Positions 22,062-28,303 of a stretch of DNA of 32,598 nt are shown piece by piece. Every line of letters begins with the position of its first letter. The first letter of the stretch is position 1. The notes under the pieces are model-generated. The model saw nothing but the letters and a program-made list of their open reading frames with translations, was not told the origin of the DNA and ran no database searches. Source of the stretch: an uncultured Caryophanales bacterium (GTDB taxonomy: Bacteria > Bacillota_I > Bacilli_A > RF39 > UBA660); NCBI GenBank assembly GCA_947164795.1, contig CAMUXV010000009.1, positions 1-32,598 of the forward strand, given 5' to 3'. The position numbers and the translations under genes were made by a program.

Positions 22062-22082
22062 TTTGGTAAGTTTATTACCAAA
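22062..22082 (-). promoter_or_regulatory. Palindrome upstream of the TA3 promoter
   Basis: TTTGGTAA, GTTTA, TTACCAAA: 8-bp inverted repeat, 3 bases from the -35, equivalent to 20412-20440 before TA2. Confidence 0.5.
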
Positions 22083-22112
22083 GAAATTTTTGTAAAGATA
22101 GTGTCAAAATAA

Positions 22113-22141
22113 TTTACTATCTCTTTTTTATATGTTATTAT
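22113..22141 (+). promoter_or_regulatory. Promoter of the Xer gene, predicted leaderless
   Basis: TTTACT (22113-22118), 17 bases, TATTAT (22136-22141). Transcription would begin about 7 bases later, at or next to the GTG codon 22149. No SD is visible before GTG 22149 or ATG 22158. Confidence 0.5.
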
Positions 22142-22148
22142 TTATATA

Positions 22149-23042
22149 GTGATAAATATGAAGTATATAGATAAATATTTAGAATATTTAAAAGTAGTAA
22201 AAAAATATAGTGATTTAACTATTAAATCATATTATGATGATTTAATCGAATATAATGAATTTTTAGGAGATTCTTTTACTAATATATTAGATGTAAATTA
22301 TGATACTGTTAAATTATATTTAAAATATTTATATGAAAAGAAGATAAATAAAAATAGTATATCAAGAAAATTAAGTAGTATAAGAGGATTATATAATTAC
22401 TTAGTAAGAGAGGAAATAGTAACTACTAACTACTTTAATAAAGTATCTAATCCCAAGAAAGAATTATATTTACCTAAATTTCTTAAAGATAGTGAACTAG
22501 ATAAAATATTTAATGTATGTAAGGAAGATACTCCTATTAACCAGAGAAATACCTTAATAATCGAACTACTTTATGCTTCAGGTATTAGAGTAAGTGAATT
22601 AGTTAATATTAAACTATCTGATATTGATAAAAGCGAAAAATCAATTAAAATACTAGGTAAGGGTAGTAAAGAGAGAATGGTATTATATAATAATCATACT
22701 AAGAAGGCAATGGATACTTATTTAAATGATGGATATCATATTTTCAATAAAATAAATAGTGGTTATCTAATATTAAATAAAGATGGAAATAAATTATCTG
22801 AAAGGTACGTCAGAGTAATAATTGATGACCTAGTAAGAAAAGCAGGACTAGATATAAAAATAAGCCCTCATACGATGAGACATACATTTGCTACTGATAT
22901 GTTAGAAGAAGGAGCAGACTTAGTAACCGTAAAAGAATTATTAGGACATGAATCACTTAATACTACGAGTATTTATACCCACATAACAAATGAACAAATA
23001 AGAAAAACATATAACATGGCTCACCCAAGAGCTAAGAAGTAA
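22149..23042 (+). CDS. Tyrosine recombinase, XerC/XerD type
   Basis: Site-specific recombinase, 297 aa from GTG 22149 or 294 aa from ATG 22158. The N-terminal SAM-like core-binding domain (about 1-90) begins DKYLEYLKVVKKYSDLTIKSY. The catalytic set is complete: R147 (SGIRVSEL), K171 (LGKGSKER), H241-R244 (HTMRH), H267 (LLGHESL), Y276 (SIYTHI). Length and motifs fit the housekeeping Xer proteins that resolve chromosome dimers at dif. Whether it is XerC or XerD cannot be decided here. No dif site is recognised. The thymidine kinase gene follows after 12 bases. Confidence 0.92.
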   Translation: MINMKYIDKYLEYLKVVKKYSDLTIKSYYDDLIEYNEFLGDSFTNILDVNYDTVKLYLKYLYEKKINKNSISRKLSSIRGLYNYLVREEIVTTNYFNKVSNPKKELYLPKFLKDSELDKIFNVCKEDTPINQRNTLIIELLYASGIRVSELVNIKLSDIDKSEKSIKILGKGSKERMVLYNNHTKKAMDTYLNDGYHIFNKINSGYLILNKDGNKLSERYVRVIIDDLVRKAGLDIKISPHTMRHTFATDMLEEGADLVTVKELLGHESLNTTSIYTHITNEQIRKTYNMAHPRAKK

Positions 23043-23054
23043 GGAGTAAGTAAA

Positions 23055-23660
23055 ATGGCAAAGTTATATTATAAATTTGGAGCAATGAAATGTGGAAAGA
23101 CAAGAGATCTAATAAAAACCTGGTATAATTATAATGAAAAAGGATTTAATTTAATAATTATTAAACCAGGAGACGATAAAAAAGCAGGAGAAAATATTCA
23201 AAGTAGGGCACATGAAGAATTAAAAGCAGATTATGTCGTACCTGCTGATGTAAATTTATATGATTTAATAGCAAAACACATGATAGATTATAATTTACAT
23301 GCAATACTAGTAGATGAAGCACAGTTTTTAGCTCCTCATCAGGTAGATGAACTAGCAGATATTGTCGATAATTTTAATATACCAGTAATGTGCTATGGCT
23401 TAAGAGCAGATTTCCAATCACATTTATTTCCAGGTAGTCAAAGATTATTTGAAATTGCAGATGTTCTAGAAGAATTAAAAGCAGTTTGTAAATGCGGTGA
23501 AAAAGCTACATATAATTTAAGATTAGAAAAAAATAATGATGGAGAATACATCCCTGTCTTTGAAGGACCACAAGTATCAATAGATGGAATAGATTCTGAT
23601 TATGATTCAGTATGTAGAACTTGTTATAAGAAATTAAAAAGACAGTATACAAGAAGATAG
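23055..23660 (+). CDS. tdk: Thymidine kinase
   Basis: TK1-type enzyme phosphorylating thymidine in the salvage pathway. Length is 201 aa. The P-loop is FGAMKCGKTRD (K15, T16). The Walker B region is ILVDEAQFL with catalytic Glu. CYGLRADFQSHLFPGS is the substrate-binding lasso entry. Zinc cysteines lie in VCKCGEKA and VCRTCYKK. AAGGAGTAAGTAAA precedes the ATG. It is in an operon with the Xer gene. Confidence 0.96.
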   Translation: MAKLYYKFGAMKCGKTRDLIKTWYNYNEKGFNLIIIKPGDDKKAGENIQSRAHEELKADYVVPADVNLYDLIAKHMIDYNLHAILVDEAQFLAPHQVDELADIVDNFNIPVMCYGLRADFQSHLFPGSQRLFEIADVLEELKAVCKCGEKATYNLRLEKNNDGEYIPVFEGPQVSIDGIDSDYDSVCRTCYKKLKRQYTRR

Positions 23661-23685
23661 TATTATTCTATTTAAAATAAATTAG

Positions 23686-23713
23686 AATACCCTTTACTAG
23701 GAGGGTATTTTAT
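23686..23713 (+). terminator. Hairpin after tdk that overlaps the next ribosome binding site
   Basis: AATACCCT (23686-23693) pairs with AGGGTATT (23702-23709), then TTTATG. The 3' arm contains half of the SD AGGAGG (23699-23704) of the next gene. It may act as a terminator, a translation block, or both. Confidence 0.5.
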
Positions 23714-24368
23714 GTTATTAAAATATTTATTTATCTTTTCTATATTTTCAGTTGTTGGTTGGATACTTGAAGTAATATATAAAAGTATTACTAATAAAAA
23801 AATTATAAATCCAGGAATATTAATAGGATGTTCTATTACCATATATGGCTTTGGTGGAGTAATTTTAAATATTATATGCACCTTTTTAATAAACATTAAT
23901 TCTAATTATAAGATATTATTATTATTTATTATATCAACTCTATTATTAACATTAATAGAATATATTATTGGAATAATATTACTTAAAGTATTTAATGTAA
24001 AATTTTGGGATTATTCCAATATGAAATTAAATTATCGAGGAATAATATGTTTAAGTTTTTCTCTAATATGGGGAGTATTATCAATACTCTTTTACTATTT
24101 AATATATCATTGGCTTAATAATTTTGCTATTAATATTATAAATCACAATATTGGATTATTCTTATTAGGTATATACTATGGTATCTTTATAGTAGATTTA
24201 TTTGTAACTATAGATTTATTAAATAAACTAAAAAAATATTCTAAAAAGATAAAGAAAATTATTAATATAGAAAAATTAAAAATAAATATTTTAAATTATA
24301 ATAAATTAATAAATAAAATATACCCATATCCCAATATCAATAATTTTTTAAAAGATAAAATAAAGTAA
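23712..24368 (+). CDS. CmpB-type (ABC_trans_CmpB) integral membrane protein
   Basis: A 218-aa protein with about five membrane helices. The N-terminal signature LFIFSIFSVVGWILEVIYKS, followed by NPGILIGCSITIYGFGGV, is that of the putative ABC-transporter type IV family. Helices continue to about residue 175, and the tail is Lys/Asn-rich and cytoplasmic. No partner ATPase is in the window. The SD AGGAGG is partly inside a hairpin. Confidence 0.75.
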   Translation: MLLKYLFIFSIFSVVGWILEVIYKSITNKKIINPGILIGCSITIYGFGGVILNIICTFLININSNYKILLLFIISTLLLTLIEYIIGIILLKVFNVKFWDYSNMKLNYRGIICLSFSLIWGVLSILFYYLIYHWLNNFAINIINHNIGLFLLGIYYGIFIVDLFVTIDLLNKLKKYSKKIKKIINIEKLKINILNYNKLINKIYPYPNINNFLKDKIK

Positions 24369-24399
24369 GCGATTAAAATAATCTCTTACTTCTTTTTTT
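24363..24399 (+). terminator. Strong terminator after the CmpB-type gene
   Basis: AAGTAAG-C-GATTA, loop, TAATC-T-CTTACTT (24363-24391), then C and seven T. The stop codon is in the 5' arm. Confidence 0.8.
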
Positions 24400-24409
24400 C
24401 ATACATTAT
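24400..24409 (+). promoter_or_regulatory. Possible sporulation-sigma -10 sequence before the collagen-like genes
   Basis: CATACATTAT fits the -10 consensus of sigma-E (CATACAHT) and sigma-K (CATANNNTA) of Bacillus. A convincing -35 is missing, and no sigma-A promoter is visible between the terminator and the SD. Weak evidence in AT-rich DNA. Confidence 0.25.
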
Positions 24410-24449
24410 TTATGAAAGGAGAATGATATGAAACATAATTGTTGTATGA

Positions 24450-24734
24450 ATGATAATAATACCAGGACCATTTCCAATTATAATTGGACAGACAGGACCT
24501 ACAGGTCCAACTGGCCCATCAGGTGGCCCAACAGGACCAACAGGACCTCAAGGAATACCAGGTGAAGTAGGAGCGACAGGCCCAACAGGACCCCAAGGAT
24601 TACCAGGTGAGGCAGGAGCGACAGGCCCAACAGGAGCCACAGGTCCAATCGGAGAATCACCAACTTTTGCTATAGGAACAGTAACAACAGGTGCTCCTGG
24701 TTCTGAAGCAGAAGTGACTATTACAGAAGTTTAA
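24450..24734 (+). CDS. Collagen-like protein, piece 1 of 3, with out-of-frame leader
   Basis: A 94-residue [14 protein letters not shown], then about 18 G-x-y triplets rich in GPT, GAT and GPQ, then the half-domain [22 protein letters not shown]. The best start by SD (GAAAGGAGAATGAT) is ATG 24428 ([11 protein letters not shown]), but this frame is shifted by one base and ends at 24565 after 45 codons. ATG 24450 has no good SD. One extra base near GATAATAAT would join [11 protein letters not shown] to IPGPFP, so a frameshift (mutation, assembly error or recoding) is likely. The C-terminal half-domain continues in piece 2. Confidence 0.65.
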   Translation: MIIIPGPFPIIIGQTGPTGPTGPSGGPTGPTGPQGIPGEVGATGPTGPQGLPGEAGATGPTGATGPIGESPTFAIGTVTTGAPGSEAEVTITEV

Positions 24735-24750
24735 AAGGAAGTGACAAAAA

Positions 24751-24966
24751 ATGAATGAAAATACAGGGTACATACTAGATTTTGTTATTCCGCAAGGTCC
24801 CACAGGCCCACAGGGATTGGAAGGTGCAACTGGCCCTCAAGGATTACAAGGAGAAGTAGGTGCAACAGGTCCAACAGGCCCAGCACCAACTTTGCAAATA
24901 GGGACAGTAACAACTGGCGATCCAGGAACAACAGCTAGCGTAACGATAACACCAATAAATGGTTAA
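24751..24966 (+). CDS. Collagen-like protein, piece 2 of 3
   Basis: 71 residues: [15 protein letters not shown] completes the half-domain started in piece 1. A short G-x-y run ([16 protein letters not shown] and on) follows, then a second half-domain [24 protein letters not shown] that is completed in piece 3. AAAAGGAAGTGACAAAAA gives a real SD 16 bases behind the stop of piece 1. The frame differs by one from piece 1. Likely translated by coupling. Confidence 0.65.
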   Translation: MNENTGYILDFVIPQGPTGPQGLEGATGPQGLQGEVGATGPTGPAPTLQIGTVTTGDPGTTASVTITPING

Positions 24967-24980
24967 AAATAAAGAAGGGA

Positions 24981-25613
24981 ATGATAATTATAAATGCTGA
25001 TTATTTATTAAATTTTGTTATCCCACAAGGTCCTACAGGTCCAACAGGAGCAACGGGACCTCAAGGATTAGTAGGAGCTACAGGTCCAACAGGAGCAACA
25101 GGACCCCAAGGATTAGTAGGAGCTACAGGTCCAACAGGAGCAACAGGACCCCAAGGTTTAATAGGAGCCACAGGTCCAACAGGACCTACTGGTGGATTAA
25201 ATGCTTATGGTGGTAGATATAATACTGGTACGCAAACAATAAGTATATCTATAGGAACTGCAACTCAAATACCACTTAATGAAACAATGCCTAATTTAAA
25301 TACTACATACGCTACAGCAAATGCTATTACTGTAACACAAGCAGGTACTTATGAAATTAATTATTATAGTAATATGACTGCAGCAGTAGCTACAACTATT
25401 ACTACAGCAGTTAGAAGTAATGGTACTAATATACCATCAACAGTAATATCTAGAGCTTTATCTGTAGGAGTAGGTTCTATCTACAGTGGTAGTGTCATTG
25501 TAACACTACCAGCAGGAGCTGTAATTGATCTTGCTATGACTGCATTACTCGCAGTAGGAGTATCTCTAAGTTCTGGAGTTAATGCTACTTTAAGTGTTAA
25601 AAAATTAAATTAA
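24981..25613 (+). CDS. Collagen-like protein, piece 3 of 3, with BclA-like C-terminal domain
   Basis: 210 residues. [12 protein letters not shown] completes the half-domain of piece 2. About 18 G-x-y triplets follow, including three near-identical 15-residue repeats ([15 protein letters not shown]). Residues about 75-210 are a beta-rich globular domain ([20 protein letters not shown]...[16 protein letters not shown]...VKKLN) of the type that trimerises BclA-like collagen stalks. There is no signal peptide or wall anchor, as for exosporium or capsid-type collagen-like proteins. AAAGAAGGGA abuts the ATG, a tight spacing. Confidence 0.75.
   Translation: MIIINADYLLNFVIPQGPTGPTGATGPQGLVGATGPTGATGPQGLVGATGPTGATGPQGLIGATGPTGPTGGLNAYGGRYNTGTQTISISIGTATQIPLNETMPNLNTTYATANAITVTQAGTYEINYYSNMTAAVATTITTAVRSNGTNIPSTVISRALSVGVGSIYSGSVIVTLPAGAVIDLAMTALLAVGVSLSSGVNATLSVKKLN
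25047..25181 (+). repeat. Three tandem 45-bp repeats in the collagen-like region
   Basis: Units start at 25047, 25092 and 25137 and differ at only a few bases. Each encodes one 15-residue Gly-Ala-Thr-Gly-Pro type block. Such repeats change copy number by slippage. The region is clearly more GC-rich than its surroundings. Confidence 0.85.
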
Positions 25614-25616
25614 GAT

Positions 25617-25652
25617 AATAAAACTGTTCTTTATAGGACAGTTTTATTTATT
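25617..25652 (+). terminator. Terminator of the collagen-like genes
   Basis: AATAAAACTGTTC (25617-25629) pairs with GGACAGTTTTATT (25636-25648), with one G-U pair, then TATTTA. Confidence 0.75.
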
Positions 25653-25690
25653 TAAATATTTATCTTTCATAAAATATAGAGAGGTGTAAT

Positions 25691-26782
25691 ATGAAAAAAT
25701 ATAAAGTATGTGTATATGCAATATGTAAAAATGAAGAAAAGTTTGTTGATCAATTTATGGATAGCGTAAATGACGCAGACAAGGTATTTGTTTTAGATAC
25801 TGGTAGTACTGATAATACAGTCGAAAAATTAAAAGAAAGAGGTGCAATTGTCGAAACAAAAGAAATAAAACCATGGAGGTTTGATGTAGCAAGAAATATG
25901 AGTTTAGATATGGTTGATGAAGATACTGATATATGTGTATGTATTGACTTAGATGAAGTATTATTAAAAGGATGGAGAAATAAACTAGAAGAACTTTGGA
26001 ATGATAAAATAACTAGACTAAGATATAATTATATATGGAGTTTTGATAAATATCATAATCCAGAAGTAAATTTTTATATTGAGAAGATACACTCTAGAAA
26101 TAATTATAAATGGACTCATCCCGTACATGAAGTACTTACTTATACTGGAGAAAAAGAAGAATTTTTAACTACTGATGAAATAACCGTAGAACATTATCCA
26201 GATAATAATAAATCTAGAAGTAGTTATTTACCACTACTTGAATTATCTGTTAAAGAAGACCCTGATGATGATCGAAATATGCATTATCTAGGTAGAGAAT
26301 ATATGTTTTATGGTAAATATAATGAAGCAATAGATACATTAATAAAACATTTAAAATTACCTAGAGCAACTTGGAAAGATGAAAGATGTGCATCAATGAG
26401 ATTTATTGCTAGATGTTATAAATATTTAAAAAGATACGATGAAGCAAGAATGTGGACAGATAAAGCTATTAGTGAAGCACCATATCTAAGAGATCCTTAT
26501 ATGGAAAGAGCATTAATCGAATATGAATTAAATAATTGGGATAAAGTAGAAGAATACACAAATAAAGCATTAAAAATAGAAAAGAGTACTAAAAGTTATA
26601 TAAATGAAGTATTTAGCTGGAATCATACTCCATATGATTTATTATCTTTAGCATATTATTATAAAGGAGATTATAATAAATCACTAGAAAATATAAATAA
26701 GGCATTAGAGTTATCTCCAGATGATGAAAGATTACTAAATAACAAAAAATTAATTGAAGAAAAGCTAAAACAAAGCACGTAG
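25691..26782 (+). CDS. Family 2 glycosyltransferase with TPR-like C-terminal repeats
   Basis: A 363-aa protein. Residues 1-170 form a GT-A domain: CVYAICKNEEKFVDQFMDS, VFVLDTGSTDNTVEKL, then CIDLDEVL as the metal-binding D-x-D equivalent and HPVHEVL. Residues 190-360 are helical repeats (MHYLGREYMFYGKYNEAID, YDEARMWTDKAI, YYKGDYNKSLENINKALELSPDD) of TPR type. There is no membrane segment. It directly follows the collagen-like genes. In BclA of Bacillus anthracis the GPT threonines are O-glycosylated, so modifying these repeats is a reasonable inference. Confidence 0.85.
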   Translation: MKKYKVCVYAICKNEEKFVDQFMDSVNDADKVFVLDTGSTDNTVEKLKERGAIVETKEIKPWRFDVARNMSLDMVDEDTDICVCIDLDEVLLKGWRNKLEELWNDKITRLRYNYIWSFDKYHNPEVNFYIEKIHSRNNYKWTHPVHEVLTYTGEKEEFLTTDEITVEHYPDNNKSRSSYLPLLELSVKEDPDDDRNMHYLGREYMFYGKYNEAIDTLIKHLKLPRATWKDERCASMRFIARCYKYLKRYDEARMWTDKAISEAPYLRDPYMERALIEYELNNWDKVEEYTNKALKIEKSTKSYINEVFSWNHTPYDLLSLAYYYKGDYNKSLENINKALELSPDDERLLNNKKLIEEKLKQST

Positions 26783-26809
26783 TAAAATTTCATTTTGGTT
26801 TACTTTTTC
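26780..26809 (+). terminator. Terminator overlapping the glycosyltransferase stop codon
   Basis: AGTAAA (26780-26785) and TTTACT (26798-26803) form a short stem followed by TTTT. Confidence 0.45.
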
Positions 26810-26846
26810 GTTTTAGTATGTTAAAGTAATTATCGAGGGATTTAAC

Positions 26847-27992
26847 ATGGAAGAATTAAAAACAATAAATGAAATAAAAAAAGATATGAAAAATTACTAT
26901 CAGAAATTAAATTATTTATACTCTAAAGCAAATACCAAATCCAAAAGAGATAGATTACTAAGTTCAATATCTATTCTTGATCATATATGTTCAGAAGACT
27001 TTTTTTCATTTGGAGATTTGTCAGGAGATTGGATTAAAGATATAAAACTAGAATATGATATTGAGAATATATTTAATATGTTTTGTAAAAATGCTGATGA
27101 CAATATGTCATTAATTAGTAAATTATCTAGAAATACAATAAATAATTTTAAAAATATAAAATATCCTTTTTATAAGAATTACCATATTTGCAATTATTTA
27201 CCACTAGATAGAATTATCAGCTTAGTTAAAGAATTTTATCTAGACTTTGGAGATGACAACATCGAAAAATTTATTAAATCATTTAATAAAGACAATTTGT
27301 ATATTGAACCATTTGAAGCCAATTATTCAGGATTATTATTTCCTTTTGATTTAATAAAGAAAAACATTATTTTAATAAATAACAATCTTCCACAAGATTT
27401 ATATTTTGCATCATCTCTAGCCCATGAATTAGGCCATGCATATGAGAGTTATTTATACTATAAAAGAGATTTGTTTGATAAAGGAAGTACTATTTTTTCT
27501 GAAGTAGTTTCTTCATTCTTTGAATATTCATTCTTAAAATATATCAAAGATAATAATCTTTATCAAAAAGAAATTAATAACGAACTAAATGTTTTCTATA
27601 TAGAATTATTTAATGATGCCTTTTCTTCTAATATTATTAGTTCTATGAAGAACAGAGTTATTAATGATAATGGAGAAATATGCTTAGATGATGAAAAGGC
27701 AATGGATAATGCAGAAAAGAAAAAAGAAGAGTTAAATTATTACAGAGATTTACCAAACTATCAAGATAACATTCGCTTCAGGGATCCAATTATATATTAT
27801 ATTGGAAAAATAATTGCAATATCCTTATATCATAATTATTTGCAAGATTCTAAAGAATTTATGAAAAATTTTAATACTGCTCTTGTTAATTATCCAAGAA
27901 CTAAGTCAATTGATTCTTTTGAAGTAGTAGGTATTACTAAAGAAGAATTACTAAGTGGTAAAGTATTAAAAAAAGAACTAATAAATTTATAA
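26847..27992 (+). CDS. M3-like zinc metallopeptidase (oligoendopeptidase type)
   Basis: A 381-aa protein. SSLAHELGHAYESYL holds the zinc motif HELGH (H193, E194, H197), and the third ligand is probably E219 in FSEVVSSFFEYSFL. It is all-helical elsewhere, with no signal peptide. It is shorter than PepF (about 600 aa), corresponding mainly to the catalytic half of M3 peptidases. Likely role: cytoplasmic cleavage of short peptides. ATCGAGGGATTTAAC precedes the ATG. It is monocistronic. Confidence 0.8.
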   Translation: MEELKTINEIKKDMKNYYQKLNYLYSKANTKSKRDRLLSSISILDHICSEDFFSFGDLSGDWIKDIKLEYDIENIFNMFCKNADDNMSLISKLSRNTINNFKNIKYPFYKNYHICNYLPLDRIISLVKEFYLDFGDDNIEKFIKSFNKDNLYIEPFEANYSGLLFPFDLIKKNIILINNNLPQDLYFASSLAHELGHAYESYLYYKRDLFDKGSTIFSEVVSSFFEYSFLKYIKDNNLYQKEINNELNVFYIELFNDAFSSNIISSMKNRVINDNGEICLDDEKAMDNAEKKKEELNYYRDLPNYQDNIRFRDPIIYYIGKIIAISLYHNYLQDSKEFMKNFNTALVNYPRTKSIDSFEVVGITKEELLSGKVLKKELINL

Positions 27993-28009
27993 AAGATAAA
28001 TAAAAATTA

Positions 28010-28038
28010 TAGACAAAAAATAATATTTATGATATATT
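28010..28038 (+). promoter_or_regulatory. Promoter of the tandem-hairpin RNA
   Basis: TAGACA (28010-28015), 17 bases, TATATT (28033-28038). Transcription would start near 28045, just before the first hairpin. Confidence 0.6.
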
Positions 28039-28044
28039 ATTAAA

Positions 28045-28245
28045 CGTGAAAGGAAATTATTTTCGTTTCACATGTATATAGTATACATAGTAAAAAAGCA
28101 GGTGAAGCCAGCCTAAAATATAAATGGCAATTATAAAAGTGAGTGAAGCCAGCCTAAAATATAAATGGCAATTATAAAAGTGAGTGAAGCCAGCTCTAAA
28201 TGGCAATTAAAAAAGTGGATTAGAGAGCACACTCTAATCCTTTTA
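28045..28245 (+). ncRNA. Putative small RNA or leader with tandem 41-nt hairpin repeats
   Basis: A predicted RNA of about 200 nt. Hairpin 1 is GTGAAA...TTTCAC with an inner GAAA/TTTC stem (28046-28071). Hairpin 2 is ATGTATA-TAG-TATACAT (28072-28088). Three repeat units start at 28102, 28143 and 28184 (period 41), each with GTGAAGCCAGC and TGGCAATTA, where GCCA can pair with TGGC. Unit 3 lacks bases only inside that loop. A perfect 9-bp terminator closes it. It contains no convincing ORF: a 14-codon frame at 28072 lacks an SD. It lies before gltX and could be an independent sRNA or an attenuated gltX leader. No T-box core is present. Confidence 0.6.
28102..28210 (+). repeat. Tandem repeat, 41-nt period, three units
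   Basis: Units at 28102-28142, 28143-28183 and 28184-28210. The first two are nearly identical. The third has an 11-base gap in the loop between GCCAGC and TGGC. Confidence 0.9.
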
Positions 28246-28250
28246 CTTAT
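28217..28250 (+). terminator. Terminator of the tandem-hairpin RNA
   Basis: GGATTAGAG (28217-28225), 6-base loop, CTCTAATCC (28232-28240), then TTTTACTTAT. Confidence 0.8.
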
Positions 28251-28303
28251 AATGGAATTAAAATAATGATAAAGTATTAGTATAAAGAAAGGTTGTGATT
28301 TAT

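Noticed and set aside
22149-23042. Phage integrase or transposon recombinase
   Set aside because: Length, complete Xer motifs and operon with thymidine kinase fit a housekeeping Xer. No attachment sites or excisionase are seen.
28072-28116. Leader peptide MYIVYIVKKQVKPA before gltX
   Set aside because: No ribosome binding site, and the first codons form a perfect palindrome ATGTATA-TAG-TATACAT better explained as an RNA hairpin.
28102-28210. CRISPR array
   Set aside because: Repeats are directly adjacent without unique spacers, there are only three, and no cas genes are present.
28010-28303. T-box leader for gltX
   Set aside because: No TGGTACC core or specifier-like stem I. The terminator has no alternative antiterminator.
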